A DNA stretch of 64,000 bases from Deinococcus gobiensis I-0 (GCF_000252445.1 NC_017771.1:1-64000), one strand, 5' to 3'. Numbered from the stretch's first letter, positions 27,708 to 37,259 are shown. Translations and numbers: made by a program. The notes: generated by a model not told the origin, from the letters alone.

Positions 27708-29092
27708 CGCGCTATGGCATTGACGAACGCAACCTGGCGCGCATCAATCCCATTCTTGCCCTCAACCGTCTCCCTGATGACATGACGGGCTGGCAGAAGA
27801 CCATCCAGGTGGACGATCAAGGCGTCATCGAACTGACCTGTGAGGCCGGCAAACGCCTCGCCCCTCACGGGATCGACGCCGATGTCGTCTTCGCCCTGAC
27901 CACGGCGTACTACCTGCAGGGCCGTCCTGACGACTACACCGTGACCCTCAACGTCAGCCAGCTGTGTGATTTGGCAGGGCTGACCCGGGGCAAAGACAAG
28001 TACGCCCGGATTCAGGAAAGCATTCAGCGTCTCAAGGTTGTTCAATTCACCTCCCGCAACAGCTGGGGCCGCCCCTCCAAGCGGGGATGGCAATGGGCCT
28101 CCCTCTCGTTCGGTGTGATCGACTCGATCCGGGAGGCCGACGAAGTTGATGAGCTCGAGCAGGCCGGCCGCTACACCGCAAAGACCACCTTGCGCATTCG
28201 ATTGAACGAAGACCTCGTCAACTCCATCCGAGATGACCACACCCGCTTGATCGACATGACGTTCTACGTCAAGTTGAAACAGCCCCTGACCCGCCTGCTC
28301 TACCGGCTCCTCGAGGAGCAACGGCACCTCTCCAGTCAGCCGGCGTGTTACCAGATCTCCCTGATCGCCTGGGGCGACCATCTGGGCTTCCGTGAAGTGG
28401 ACACCTCCAAATCAGAAATTGCCCCTGGTGTCCCCGCAACTCGAGTGATTCGGTCCGACCGGATTCAGCGCGCGCTCGAACCCGCGCATCAGGAGCTCAT
28501 CGACCAGAACTACCTGAACGCGGTCGTCAAGACTCACAGAGGAAAGAACCAGACCCTGCATTACATCTTCAAACACCCCGCACAGATCACTGAATCGGAA
28601 GCGCCAATCAACCAGGAGATTGTCGATCTCCTCACCGCGAGGTACGTCACGCCAGGTCGGGCTGAGAACTTCAGCCGCGTGACCGCACTGGGAGATGTCC
28701 AGCGTGCTGTGGAGATCTACGAGGGTATTGTCAAATACAAGACGGTCAAGAACAAAGGTGGATTGATGGCCGATATTCTGACCCACCCGGCAAAGTATGA
28801 ATCGAAAATCGTCACGGCGACTGAGCCGTCCGCTGTGCAGTCCCCCACACCCGTTCTGGAGGAGACGGAGGTCGTCTCCAAGCCGACAGAAGAACAGCGG
28901 GGCATGCTGAGCCGGATGCTGAAGAAAACAGTCCTGCCCGAGGCCACCATCGCGCGCCTGATTGACGCTGTCATGACCAGTCAGCTCCCCTTATCTGAGG
29001 TGGTGACACTGAGCGTCTACAAGGACACTGCGCTTGCTGCTCATGTCGCCGCGCTCCTCGCTCGGCTGCCCACGCCTGACGGTGACCATTGA
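27686..29092 (+). CDS. repA: Plasmid replication initiator protein (RepA type)
   Basis: 468 aa starting MAQENVVTRYGIDERNLARIN. It resembles the RepA-like initiators of Deinococcus plasmids: two winged-helix regions (about 60-130, with TVTLNVSQLCDLAGLTRGKDKYARIQES, and about 195-300, with MTFYVKLKQPLTRLLYRLLEEQ), then a variable acidic C-terminus. It would bind the adjacent iterons and open the AT-rich element. The start is ATG 27686, with an upstream leader from promoter site A. Confidence 0.85.
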   Translation: MAQENVVTRYGIDERNLARINPILALNRLPDDMTGWQKTIQVDDQGVIELTCEAGKRLAPHGIDADVVFALTTAYYLQGRPDDYTVTLNVSQLCDLAGLTRGKDKYARIQESIQRLKVVQFTSRNSWGRPSKRGWQWASLSFGVIDSIREADEVDELEQAGRYTAKTTLRIRLNEDLVNSIRDDHTRLIDMTFYVKLKQPLTRLLYRLLEEQRHLSSQPACYQISLIAWGDHLGFREVDTSKSEIAPGVPATRVIRSDRIQRALEPAHQELIDQNYLNAVVKTHRGKNQTLHYIFKHPAQITESEAPINQEIVDLLTARYVTPGRAENFSRVTALGDVQRAVEIYEGIVKYKTVKNKGGLMADILTHPAKYESKIVTATEPSAVQSPTPVLEETEVVSKPTEEQRGMLSRMLKKTVLPEATIARLIDAVMTSQLPLSEVVTLSVYKDTALAAHVAALLARLPTPDGDH

Positions 29093-29164
29093 CCCTCCCC
29101 TAGAGGGGAAATGCGGAAGAATGTCTGTAGTGAATCCATCTTGTTTCAGTGGGGTGAATAGACC

Positions 29165-31477
29165 ATGACCTCCTGGCCTGCTCCCGCTCGTGACATCCCG
29201 GCCTTCTTCACGCCGCAACAGCACCAGTTCATGACCATGGTGCGCACCACCGGGCAGCACATCTTCCTCCGCGCCACCGCCGGGGCAGGGAAGACCACCA
29301 CCCTCGTCGAAGCCGCCTGGCACCTCCCCCAGCCCGGCGTCTTCTTCGCCTACAACAAGCACGCTGTCGCTGACCTCCAACCCCGCCTGCCTGCCCGGAT
29401 GCGCGCCCGCACCCTCCACGCCCACGGCGTCATGCTCCTGCGCCAGACCACCGGACGCGACATCGTGCCTCACGAGGACAAGGCCCGCAAGGTCGCCCTC
29501 CTTGCCGGCGAGCGCCGTCATACCTACATCGCCGCCCTGGCCTGGAGCAAAGCCCGCGAGGAAGGCCTGCGCACCCTCGACGTCGACGCGGCCGCCTACC
29601 TGACCAGCCTCGTCGAGTGGCCAGGGTCTCCGGACGCATTGATTCACCTGATCCCCCGGATGCATGAGATCGGTCAACACCTCTGGGAGCGAGACGGCCT
29701 CGCGGATTTCACGGACTTCCTCTGGCTGCCGGCCACCAACGGCTACGGCGCCGCGAGCCTCCAGGTTGCCCTGGTGGATGAGGCTCAGGACCTGACCCCC
29801 TTGCGGCAGGCCTTCATCCTCCAGCTGCTCGGCTTGCCCCGGAGTGCGGCCCCCGGCCGCCTGATCTTCGTCGGGGACCCGGACCAAGCCGTCTACCTGC
29901 ACGCGGGAGCAGATAAAGAGGCGCTGGGACGGCTTAAAACACGTGTGAAGGCCGTCGAGATGCCGCTGTCGGTGTCCTTCCGTTGCCCCCGCGACGTGGT
30001 CGCCTACGCGCAGGCCTACAGCACGTTCATCCGCCCTGCGCCCACGGCCAAACCTGGCACGATCGAGCACCTCAGCGCCGAGGAGGCCACCTTCGAGCGC
30101 GGCGACGTCGTGCTCTGCCGCACGAATGCCCCCCTGATCCGCCTCGCCCTCCAACTCATGGTGCAGGGCCGCTCCGTGTCCGTCGTGGGCCGGGATCTGG
30201 AGAAGCGGCTCGGTGAAGGCCTGCGGGACATCCTGCCAGCCACCGGGTCCTATCTGAACGACGACGTGACCGAACTGGTCCGGGGGTACTACCAGCCCAA
30301 AGCGGACCCCTTGAAGGAGCGCATCCGTCAGGGCGATCGCCCGGCCAAGCGGATCCTGACCGAGCTCCTCGACATCAGCAAGTGCCTGCGCTTCCTCGCC
30401 TGGATCGTGTCCCGCAAGGAAGGCAACGCGACGCTCCAGCAGGCCCTGACCCTGCTGGCGGCGCTGTGCCGGGAACAGACGGACGCCGAAGTCATCCTGA
30501 GCAGCGTGCACCGCGCCAAGGGCAAGGAATGGCCGCGCGTGACCCTCCTGTACCCCGAGATGATGCCGATGGCGTCAGGTGACCCGGAGGAGGAGACGGC
30601 CGTACAGTTCGTGGCCGTGACCCGTTCCCAGGACACGCTGCGGTTCGCGTACGGCAAGGAGTCCTGGGCGACCGGGTGGCGCGTGAAGCCAGGAGGTCAG
30701 GTCCAGCCTGCACCGCCCTCGCGTACCCGGGAGAACGAGGACGAGACGGCCCTGCTCGCGGGTTCGCCCCCAGTGGTGTCGCCTCCTCAGGCTGCCCCGG
30801 CAGGCGAGGCGACAGATTTCCAGGCCTTGCCCTCCCTCCCCCCGGTCATCCCGCCGGCGACGAAAACACCAGCCCTGCCGGGTCAGGGGCGTACACGCTT
30901 GAAGGTGGAGCCAAGTGCTGTACCCAGTGGCGCGGCTGAGCCAGCGCCGGTCCGCGTCGCTCAGCCCTCGTCGCCACCCCCGCCCGCCAAGTGGGCACAG
31001 ATGATTCCCAGACCCGAGGCTGCCCCACATGCCCTCGTCGAGGACGACCGCGAGTGGGCCCTGTTCGGTGGGACGGCTGTCCTCGATCGTCAGGATCTTC
31101 AGGAGCGTCTCGAAGCCCTCCAGGAAGAGCCGCGGCCTTTCCTGGCCACCTGGGCAACGACCAGCCTGGAGCTGCTGCATCGCAACCCAGAGGAGGCCGT
31201 CTCGATCCAGCTGGAGGTGCTCGAGCAGTTTGAGCAGGCCGCCCGGCTGGCCCGACTCGCGGTTCCCTCTACCTCCACGACGGCCGCCCAGCTGCACGTG
31301 TGCGTGTTTGAAGGCAACCTGGCCCGCATTCGGGTGGGCCGGGTCGTGCGGCGGCATGTGCGCTTCTTGCGCCTGGAGGTCGATGGGCAGGAGCTGGTGT
31401 TCGAGCGGCGTTACGGGGAACTGCTGGAGGGCGGGACGCCCCTGACCCCCTTCATCGTCACCACGCCCCCGCGCTGA
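29165..31477 (+). CDS. UvrD/PcrA-like superfamily 1 helicase with long C-terminal extension
   Basis: 770 aa. Walker A ATAGAGKTTTL is at residues ~37-47. The DExx box is VALVDEAQDL (about 198-207), motif III is FVGDPDQAVYLHAGAD, motif V is VILSSVHRAKGKEW, and motif VI is FVAVTRSQDTLRF. The order and spacing match SF1A 3'-5' helicases. About 270 residues after the helicase core are Pro-rich then helical, and unassigned. Downstream of repA it may help plasmid replication or recombination; direct evidence is only the motifs. Confidence 0.88.
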   Translation: MTSWPAPARDIPAFFTPQQHQFMTMVRTTGQHIFLRATAGAGKTTTLVEAAWHLPQPGVFFAYNKHAVADLQPRLPARMRARTLHAHGVMLLRQTTGRDIVPHEDKARKVALLAGERRHTYIAALAWSKAREEGLRTLDVDAAAYLTSLVEWPGSPDALIHLIPRMHEIGQHLWERDGLADFTDFLWLPATNGYGAASLQVALVDEAQDLTPLRQAFILQLLGLPRSAAPGRLIFVGDPDQAVYLHAGADKEALGRLKTRVKAVEMPLSVSFRCPRDVVAYAQAYSTFIRPAPTAKPGTIEHLSAEEATFERGDVVLCRTNAPLIRLALQLMVQGRSVSVVGRDLEKRLGEGLRDILPATGSYLNDDVTELVRGYYQPKADPLKERIRQGDRPAKRILTELLDISKCLRFLAWIVSRKEGNATLQQALTLLAALCREQTDAEVILSSVHRAKGKEWPRVTLLYPEMMPMASGDPEEETAVQFVAVTRSQDTLRFAYGKESWATGWRVKPGGQVQPAPPSRTRENEDETALLAGSPPVVSPPQAAPAGEATDFQALPSLPPVIPPATKTPALPGQGRTRLKVEPSAVPSGAAEPAPVRVAQPSSPPPPAKWAQMIPRPEAAPHALVEDDREWALFGGTAVLDRQDLQERLEALQEEPRPFLATWATTSLELLHRNPEEAVSIQLEVLEQFEQAARLARLAVPSTSTTAAQLHVCVFEGNLARIRVGRVVRRHVRFLRLEVDGQELVFERRYGELLEGGTPLTPFIVTTPPR

Positions 31478-31483
31478 ACCCTC

Positions 31484-31508
31484 ACGGCGAGCCCAGAGCG
31501 CTCGCCGT
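31484..31508 (+). terminator. Hairpin after the helicase gene
   Basis: ACGGCGAGC (31484-31492) and GCTCGCCGT (31500-31508) form a perfect 9-bp stem with a 7-nt loop, a few bases after the stop. The U-tract is poor, so termination may be partial. Confidence 0.5.
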
Positions 31509-31520
31509 ATTCCCCAGCCC

Positions 31521-31853
31521 ATGTCGGTTTCTGTCCCTCACCTGGCCGGGCGGCTGCGCGCCGCCTACGGCCTTCAGGCCCACACCCTGTTCGTGCACTG
31601 GAATCGCCAAGGTCTCGGGCTTCAGGTCTTCAGCGAAAGAGGAACTGTGCTGGAGCCCAAAAAAGAAGTGCCGTTCGAGACCCTGCTCGGGCTGCTCGAC
31701 GACACGGTGTTCCTGCTTGGAATCGATTGGCACGTTCTCCCGCCCTACGTAGCCGCGGAGGATGACCCCCTGCTGCCCTGGGACCTCACACCAGACGAGT
31801 GGCCGGTGCAGGGCGCATCCACTGGAAGTGGATCTGGAACAGCAGCGGCGTAA
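31521..31853 (+). CDS. Unknown small protein
   Basis: 110 aa, mildly acidic, starting MSVSVPHLAGRLRAAYGL. No signal peptide, membrane segment or known motif. The last 23 codons overlap the 3' end of the convergent minus-strand membrane-protein gene. The Gly/Ser/Ala tail there may be non-native. Confidence 0.5.
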   Translation: MSVSVPHLAGRLRAAYGLQAHTLFVHWNRQGLGLQVFSERGTVLEPKKEVPFETLLGLLDDTVFLLGIDWHVLPPYVAAEDDPLLPWDLTPDEWPVQGASTGSGSGTAAA

Positions 31854-32193
31854 GCGTCAGGCGCTCGGGCGTCAGGAGGAGCGGCCAGTCCAGCGTAGGG
31901 CGTGGCCGCAGGAAGATCACCAGCGGGCCAACGCTATAGACCCGGCGGTGTCGCCAGGGCATCCGCACGCGGGACCGGCGCTCGGTCTGGTGCAGCCATA
32001 GGACCGGGTGCAGCGCCGGCGAGCGCCAGGCCGCCCGCTCGCGCCGCGCCCAGGACATCACGCCGGCGATCGGCCAGAACAGCAGGATGAACAGGGCACC
32101 CCACCAGTGCGCTGGGGTCAGGCGGGTCTTGCTGCCCAGGAGGCTGAGGAGGAAAGCGCTCAGGCTAATGATCACGTAGTGGTCGAAGGTCAT
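31786..32193 (-). CDS. Membrane protein, paralogue of the 41.6-kb pilin-fusion N-terminus
   Basis: 135 aa with GGAGG just upstream of ATG 32193. Two hydrophobic segments occupy residues ~5-20 and ~28-48 (WWGALFILLFWPIAGVMSWA). The soluble part contains VYSVGPLVIFLRPRPTLDWP, closely matching YTLGPLTLIIRYRP and LVRPRPSLNAP in the protein encoded from 41625. Family unknown; the shared layout suggests a plasmid-specific membrane adaptor. Confidence 0.65.
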   Translation of the reverse strand: MTFDHYVIISLSAFLLSLLGSKTRLTPAHWWGALFILLFWPIAGVMSWARRERAAWRSPALHPVLWLHQTERRSRVRMPWRHRRVYSVGPLVIFLRPRPTLDWPLLLTPERLTLTPLLFQIHFQWMRPAPATRLV

Positions 32194-32253
32194 ACCTCCA
32201 TCTCTGCATCATTACGCCCACAACATAAGGGTTTAGATTACATTTCCACCTGT

Positions 32254-32281
32254 CCACCAGAACACCCCACACACTGCATGT
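32254..32281 (+). promoter_or_regulatory. 28-nt promoter-like element (site B), leaderless start
   Basis: CCACCAGAAC at 32254, CACACT in the -10 position (32270-32275), and the ATG of the next gene exactly 28 nt from the first base. No ribosome-binding site is present, so the mRNA is probably leaderless. Confidence 0.6.
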
Positions 32282-34294
32282 ATGGACCCGTTTCCCGCCC
32301 TGGTCGTGCGGCTACACCGCCTCGTCCAACAGTTGCACGCCTACCTCGACCTCGATGCCCTGCACCGTCACACCCAGCCTGAGCTGTCCTGGCTCTCGAC
32401 GGCTGATCTGGATGCCCTGCTGTGTACCGCTGAAGTCCTGCACGCCGCACTCCGGATTCTCCCGGCCTTGGCCGAGGCTGAAGAGCCCAGCGCCGCCGAC
32501 GAAGACCTGCTCATGCTCATCCAGGATCTTGCCCGCACCCTGGCGGAACGCCAGGCGTCCAACCTCCCGTTGAGTCGAGATCTCGAAGAGGCTGTGCAGT
32601 GGGATATTCGGCCGGGTGGGGTTACCCTCACCCTGGAAGAAGTGAGTGGTGCCGCTGCCTTCCTCATCGCGCATTACCGGGGCCATGGTCTGGAACAGGC
32701 CCTGCTCGGCCCCCTGGGTCTGGTCTTGCCCCCTGCACCGGCCTGCTTCCCGCCACGCACGAACCCGGCCACCCGTCTGCCACGCGGGGCTGAGCGGCAT
32801 CCGGAACTTCACGTCCTCACCACAGGGCCACAGGAAGATGTCGCGATCTGTGCGGCGTTGCTGCTCTGGTGCCTGCAGCGCGCCGAGGAGCCGGAGATCG
32901 AAGTGCTGTCCTTGCTGACGGCGGCCCGCAACCTGATCTGCGTCGTGCAGGACCAGGCACGGGAGCAGAAGCGACCTCCCCAGGCGGGCGCACTCCTGCT
33001 CCAGGTCTGGAAACAGATCCATGCAGAGTTGGGGCAACCCCGTCTGGTCTGCGGGAAGGTCCCCGTCATCCGGCAGGTATTCCGGGAGCGGGTGCAGTGG
33101 GTCGCGCTGAACGAACTCCGGCGGGCATGGTTGATCGCTCAGGGCTGGAAGACCTCCGCCGCCCGGCAGATCGACACCGTGATCGAGGAGCAGTTCGATG
33201 TGCTGGAAAAAGTGCTGACGCTGCTCGAGGCACCCGAAGACATCGAGCACATCGAGCGCATGTTGCAGCTGACGACGATCTTGGTGTTGAGTCGAACGCC
33301 TCGTGTGCCTGGACAGCAGCTGCCGGTGCTCGTCGAACTCCTGTGCGATTTGACAGAGACTGATCCTCTGTGGGACTGGACCGGCTTCGACCACCTTTAT
33401 CTCGATCCGAGTGTGACGAAGGACGAGCGGGAGCATCGCCGGCAGAAGGAACTCCCTCAGGTGCGGGCAAACCTGTCCCTGCAATGGGCACTTCAGGTCG
33501 TGCATCCCGTCCTCGATCTGTACCCCCGAGCGCACGAGACGCATCTGGAGGAGGTGTGCTGGCTCCTGCAGGAGAGTTTCGGGCACCTGTTCGCGTGTGC
33601 CCGGCAACGGGGGGTGCAGATTCCGGGGGAAGCCCAGTGGCGCTCGATGCTCGAACCCCTGGGATGGATGCGTGCCTCCCCGCTGACCGTACAGGAGCAG
33701 GAGCAGGTGCGTGGACGGCTCCATGCCCTCTCGACGAGCATCACGGCGGCCGCGCTCCAGGCCCAGCAAGAAGAGACGTCTATGCCCGCAGAGGAGATCG
33801 TGGCTCCCGAGGCCGTCGAGTGGTCAGCCGACCTGGATGACCAAAGATCGGCCTCGACGGCGATGGACGCGAGTGTTGATCAGCAGTTTGAGCGTCCTCA
33901 ACCGCAGCTCACCCCGCCACGACCGGAAGCCCCGCACGTGCTTCAGGCGCGAGCGTTACTGGCCGGGCGACCGATCACGCTCATTGGGGGGGTGCCCTCC
34001 GAGCCGCACAAGCTGGCGCTCGAGCGGGCACTGGAGGTCCGAGTGGACTGGATTCCTTCGATGCAGTACCAGCATGGCGCGCATGCCGGGAAGCACGTGA
34101 CAGAGGAGACGGCCGCGGTCATCCTGGCGATCCGGTGGATGGGGCACGCCCACATGGGCCTGCGGGATATCGCGCGGGCACAGGGGGTGCCGTGCGTGAT
34201 GCTGCCGAGCGGGTTGAACCCCTCGAATGTGGCGTGGCATCTCGTGGAGCAGGTGGGGCATCAGCTGTCGGGCGGGGAGCGCTTGGAGGCGTAG
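32282..34294 (+). CDS. Large unknown protein with C-terminal DUF2325-like domain
   Basis: 670 aa starting MDPFPALVVRLHRL with no Shine-Dalgarno. The first ~500 residues are helical and Leu-rich without recognised motifs. The last ~115 contain ITLIGGVPSEPHKLALERAL, then a WMGHAHMGLRDIARAQGVPCV segment and a final SNVAWHLVEQ. That is the Rossmann-like order of DUF2325 (GG loop, conserved His region, then Ser/Asn helix). The role is unknown. Confidence 0.65.
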   Translation: MDPFPALVVRLHRLVQQLHAYLDLDALHRHTQPELSWLSTADLDALLCTAEVLHAALRILPALAEAEEPSAADEDLLMLIQDLARTLAERQASNLPLSRDLEEAVQWDIRPGGVTLTLEEVSGAAAFLIAHYRGHGLEQALLGPLGLVLPPAPACFPPRTNPATRLPRGAERHPELHVLTTGPQEDVAICAALLLWCLQRAEEPEIEVLSLLTAARNLICVVQDQAREQKRPPQAGALLLQVWKQIHAELGQPRLVCGKVPVIRQVFRERVQWVALNELRRAWLIAQGWKTSAARQIDTVIEEQFDVLEKVLTLLEAPEDIEHIERMLQLTTILVLSRTPRVPGQQLPVLVELLCDLTETDPLWDWTGFDHLYLDPSVTKDEREHRRQKELPQVRANLSLQWALQVVHPVLDLYPRAHETHLEEVCWLLQESFGHLFACARQRGVQIPGEAQWRSMLEPLGWMRASPLTVQEQEQVRGRLHALSTSITAAALQAQQEETSMPAEEIVAPEAVEWSADLDDQRSASTAMDASVDQQFERPQPQLTPPRPEAPHVLQARALLAGRPITLIGGVPSEPHKLALERALEVRVDWIPSMQYQHGAHAGKHVTEETAAVILAIRWMGHAHMGLRDIARAQGVPCVMLPSGLNPSNVAWHLVEQVGHQLSGGERLEA

Positions 34295-34572
34295 GCCGAG
34301 CGCACCTCGCAGCCGCCCCTGCCCCGGCGGGGGAGGACGTAATGGCCGTAGCCAAAGAACAGCGCGGTCTGCTCAGCGAGATCGGTCGGGAAGTCCGAGA
34401 GGTCAAGCACCTCACCTTGGTCGTCGAGCAAGGTGAGGCCCAGTTGCGCGGATACCAGGACAGTCGCCGCTTCCGGGCAACAGTTCAGAATTGTCCCTGT
34501 CAGATCCTGAAGGGCTTGCCGGGTCACCTCGACCTGGGACGCTGGGACGATGATAGAGAAGAAGGAGGCCAT
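34261..34572 (-). CDS. Small unknown protein
   Basis: 103 aa from ATG 34572, with GGAG seven bases upstream on the minus strand. The first 70 residues look like a small alpha/beta protein. The final part overlaps the end of the DUF2325-like gene and is probably non-native. No family recognised. Confidence 0.45.
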   Translation of the reverse strand: MASFFSIIVPASQVEVTRQALQDLTGTILNCCPEAATVLVSAQLGLTLLDDQGEVLDLSDFPTDLAEQTALFFGYGHYVLPRRGRGGCEVRSAYASKRSPPDS

Positions 34573-34660
34573 GTGAACTCCAGCGTATGCTCAGGTCTGG
34601 TGGGCCCGTACAGGTTCGATACCGCGACGCTAGGATAATTTGAGGTAGGAGACCTACTGT

Positions 34661-35095
34661 ATGGATTTCGGAGTGATTTACCAGTTTGTTTTAGGAGAGC
34701 GTATTGAGCCTTTGTCCATTGGTACACAGGCAGCAATTGACTCAGCGGCAGCTGCCGCCAGTGCAGCTGAGGCGACTTGGTGGTCTGTTCGTATCAGTGT
34801 AATTGCGCTTTTTCTTACTGGGCTTGCGGCAATTTTTACGGGGTTCTCTCTAACAGCATGGCGAAATCAAACTGTAGGGGAGAAGGAGTTTAATTCTTTA
34901 ATTGAAACATACCAGATATTACGTGATATTAAGGCAGAAATTCATAATATAAGACTCACTGCTATACTAGAAGGCCAAGCGAGCGATAATGAAAGGAGTC
35001 ATAACTTCCGCCAACAACTTTCATCATTAAATAGTAGTCTTTTAGGAAAAACAGTGGGCCTTGATTTAGTTTGGGGTAAAGAATTTAAAAAATAA
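34661..35095 (+). CDS. Single-pass membrane protein in an AT-rich island
   Basis: 144 aa. A long Ala-rich amphipathic stretch is followed by one transmembrane segment (ISVIALFLTGLAAIFTGFSL, about residues 47-66), then a helical cytoplasmic or coiled C-terminal half. The ATG is preceded by TAGGAGA. Codon use and base composition differ sharply from neighbours, indicating transfer. The next ORF starts 8 bp later, so the pair may be a unit. Small membrane-anchored pairs like this often belong to defence or toxin loci, but nothing specific identifies one here. Confidence 0.65.
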   Translation: MDFGVIYQFVLGERIEPLSIGTQAAIDSAAAAASAAEATWWSVRISVIALFLTGLAAIFTGFSLTAWRNQTVGEKEFNSLIETYQILRDIKAEIHNIRLTAILEGQASDNERSHNFRQQLSSLNSSLLGKTVGLDLVWGKEFKK

Positions 35096-35103
35096 GAGAA
35101 GAT

Positions 35104-35382
35104 GTGGAAGAAGAAATTAATAGTCTGGCTAGAGCATCTCGTATGATATACGAGCCAAATGCACAGGGCATACTACCACAACACCATCATGTTATGAATA
35201 GATTTGCACCAAGAGAGGTATCACATCCTTATATGCTTCAGGGGCCTCCTATTATCAACCCTGAAGAGCAAGAAATTGCTAAGAGAGAGATTATAGCAAG
35301 AAGCGATGCAAAGTTCGATGCTCTTGAAGAATGGATAGCAAAACGACTCTCTCGATACATTCCTAAAAATAAGAAGCATTAA
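35104..35382 (+). CDS. Unknown AT-rich partner of the 34.7-kb membrane protein
   Basis: 92 aa from GTG 35104 with AGAGAAGA upstream. Charged, soluble, ends in KKNKKH-like basic residues. No recognised domain. Spacing and shared low GC tie it to the upstream membrane protein. Confidence 0.55.
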   Translation: MEEEINSLARASRMIYEPNAQGILPQHHHVMNRFAPREVSHPYMLQGPPIINPEEQEIAKREIIARSDAKFDALEEWIAKRLSRYIPKNKKH

Positions 35383-35411
35383 CTATAAAACATATTGGCT
35401 GGTACTGAATA

Positions 35412-36404
35412 TTACCATCCCATGAGATCGTCCTTGAGGTCATCAGCCGCGAGCTGGGCATAGCCCTTGCGAGTGGTGTCGACCGACTCATGCCCTAGGT
35501 GGGCGGCCACCCGCCCAAAATCCTTGATCTGCCTAAGCAGGCGCGTCCCCGCATACTTGCGCCCTGGATGGAAGCCCCGGAAGTCCACGCCCGCCAGCGC
35601 GAAGGCCTTGCCAATGTGATACCGGGCGGTCATGACGTGGCCGTAGCGGAACAGATGGTCGCTGGGCGTCGTGCGTTTCCCGTCCATATGTTCGGGGCCA
35701 CCAGGGCCGTAGAGTCCCCGGTAGTGCCGGGCCGCGCGGGCGAGGCTGGTGCTCATGGCGACCACTCGGCCCTTCCGGCCCTTGCCGCTGCGGACGTGCA
35801 GGCGCTTGGCTGTCTCGTCGAGGTCATTCCATTCCAGTGCCAGAGCCTCACTGATGCGCAGGCCAGCGTGGGCCGTCAGGAAGAGCAGGAACTTGGCATG
35901 CACGTCGGCGTGCTCTAGGACGTCGGCCAGCTCGTCCTCGGTATAGGGCGGGCGCTTGACGATCCCCGGCGTGCGGTCTTTGGGCACCTTCGTGTCGCGG
36001 AAGGGGTCGGCGTCGGTGGCGCCCGCCCAGCGCAGGGCACGGTACAGGCAGCCGGCGGCCGCGACCTTGAGCTGAACCCCGGCAGGTTTGCGTCCGGCGG
36101 CGAGCAGGTGGTTGATATAGCCCTGCGCGTCGTGGCGGCCCGGCCGCAGCAGGCTGAGGGCCTGGGCCGCGGCGTACTCGGCGAACTGCCGGGTGCCCAG
36201 GGCGTAGGCCTCGACGGTGCGGGGGCTGGTCAGGACCCCGCTGCCGCCCTGATGCGCGAGGTAAGCGGTGGTGAGCGAGACGAGCGCCGCCACGTCCTTG
36301 TCGGCGGCGGCCCGCACGGCGCGGCGACGCAGTTCCTCGTCGTGCAGGTTCGTCCACTCGCGGGTTTGGGCGAGCAGATCACCCTGGTAAGGGGCGAGGG
36401 TCAT
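35412..36404 (-). CDS. Tyrosine recombinase (XerC/D-like)
   Basis: 330 aa. An N-terminal SAM-like core-binding domain occupies residues ~40-135, and the catalytic domain follows. Catalytic residues are Arg183 (AGLRISEAL), Lys in the SGKGRKGR loop, His279-x-x-Arg282, His305 (HLGHESVDTT) and nucleophile Tyr315. Box II reads HPGRKYAGTR rather than HxLRHTFAT, but the key His and Arg are kept, so it is probably active. It may resolve plasmid multimers or act on a nearby site. A palindrome lies 39 bp upstream of the start. Confidence 0.88.
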   Translation of the reverse strand: MTLAPYQGDLLAQTREWTNLHDEELRRRAVRAAADKDVAALVSLTTAYLAHQGGSGVLTSPRTVEAYALGTRQFAEYAAAQALSLLRPGRHDAQGYINHLLAAGRKPAGVQLKVAAAGCLYRALRWAGATDADPFRDTKVPKDRTPGIVKRPPYTEDELADVLEHADVHAKFLLFLTAHAGLRISEALALEWNDLDETAKRLHVRSGKGRKGRVVAMSTSLARAARHYRGLYGPGGPEHMDGKRTTPSDHLFRYGHVMTARYHIGKAFALAGVDFRGFHPGRKYAGTRLLRQIKDFGRVAAHLGHESVDTTRKGYAQLAADDLKDDLMGW

Positions 36405-36442
36405 TTTCGGGGTCGCCAGGACTGAAGGATAAAAAGCATGGT

Positions 36443-36469
36443 TTATCTTACCTAAGTTACCTTAGATAA
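36443..36469. promoter_or_regulatory. Inverted repeat upstream of the recombinase gene
   Basis: TTATCT and AGATAA flank a 15-bp core containing ACCTAAG and ACCTTAG. It lies between the divergent surroundings of the recombinase start and could be an operator or a recombination core site. Confidence 0.45.
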
Positions 36470-36513
36470 GAGAATACGTTAGCACCCTAGCATATGCCAG
36501 AGGCGCGCCCCGC

Positions 36514-36855
36514 CTACCGTCCGATCCAGGTTCGCAACTCCCCGGCCGCCTCCGGCCCCAACGTCCAACTCACACGCACTGGAGGCTCGCCCGGTTGATC
36601 CGTATGCACCGTCAGCACCCCCCCTTCACTGCTGATGCCCGAGCGCCGAGAAGTTGCCGTCATCGAGGCATCCTCACCCCTCACCGCTGCCTTGACCACC
36701 CGGTCGAACTCCGCCGCATACGTCGGCGAGAGATCGAAGCCGAACACCCGCTCCCCACCAACCTTGCCTGTCACCCGGTACGTGAAGCCGTAGAGGGCAA
36801 ATTCAAGCTCTGCGGCGGCCGGAATGACAGGAGTCAACGTCAAGAACTGGCTCAT
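36514..36855 (-). CDS. Unknown small protein
   Basis: 113 aa beginning MSQFLTLTPVIPAAAELEF. The sequence alternates hydrophobic beta strands and polar turns (FTYRVTGKVGGERVFGFDL), compatible with a small beta-sandwich. No signal peptide. No family recognised. Confidence 0.55.
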   Translation of the reverse strand: MSQFLTLTPVIPAAAELEFALYGFTYRVTGKVGGERVFGFDLSPTYAAEFDRVVKAAVRGEDASMTATSRRSGISSEGGVLTVHTDQPGEPPVRVSWTLGPEAAGELRTWIGR

Positions 36856-36991
36856 TGTCCTAGCGTAAAGCGAATGAGCATGCCGAACACTGCACTGATC
36901 TACTGGATCTCTGCCCCCTATCTCGATGGGGCTTCACGCTGGCAAGCGCGGAACGTCTGGATACCTGAGTTGGGAGCTGAGCAAGTGGATG

Positions 36992-37255
36992 TTATTGCTC
37001 AACATCTTCAAGAATTCGCGCGGCTTTCACTCGTGCGTCATGCTCGTCAAAGCCCTCGTGGTCCCACCCCTTCGTCAGCTCTACACCTGTGGCTGTGGGG
37101 GTGCTGCTGCAGACGTATTCATGACTATAGGTGGGGCGGGGGTACTGTCCTTCGGCCTTATCCATTGCATCCAAGACGCTCCCCGTAAAAGGGATCTCCG
37201 TGATGAACTTCTTGCCTTCGTAGACGATGATCCAGTTTTTGCTCAGGCGCGTCAT
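36992..37255 (-). CDS. Unknown small protein downstream of the flavoprotein
   Basis: 87 aa from ATG 37255 (MTRLSKNWIIVYEGKKF), chosen because upstream residues are the end of the flavoprotein read in another frame. It starts a few bases after that gene's stop at 37260 and is probably co-transcribed. No recognised domain. Confidence 0.5.
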   Translation of the reverse strand: MTRLSKNWIIVYEGKKFITEIPFTGSVLDAMDKAEGQYPRPTYSHEYVCSSTPTATGVELTKGWDHEGFDEHDARVKAARILEDVEQ

Positions 37256-37259
37256 CTCT

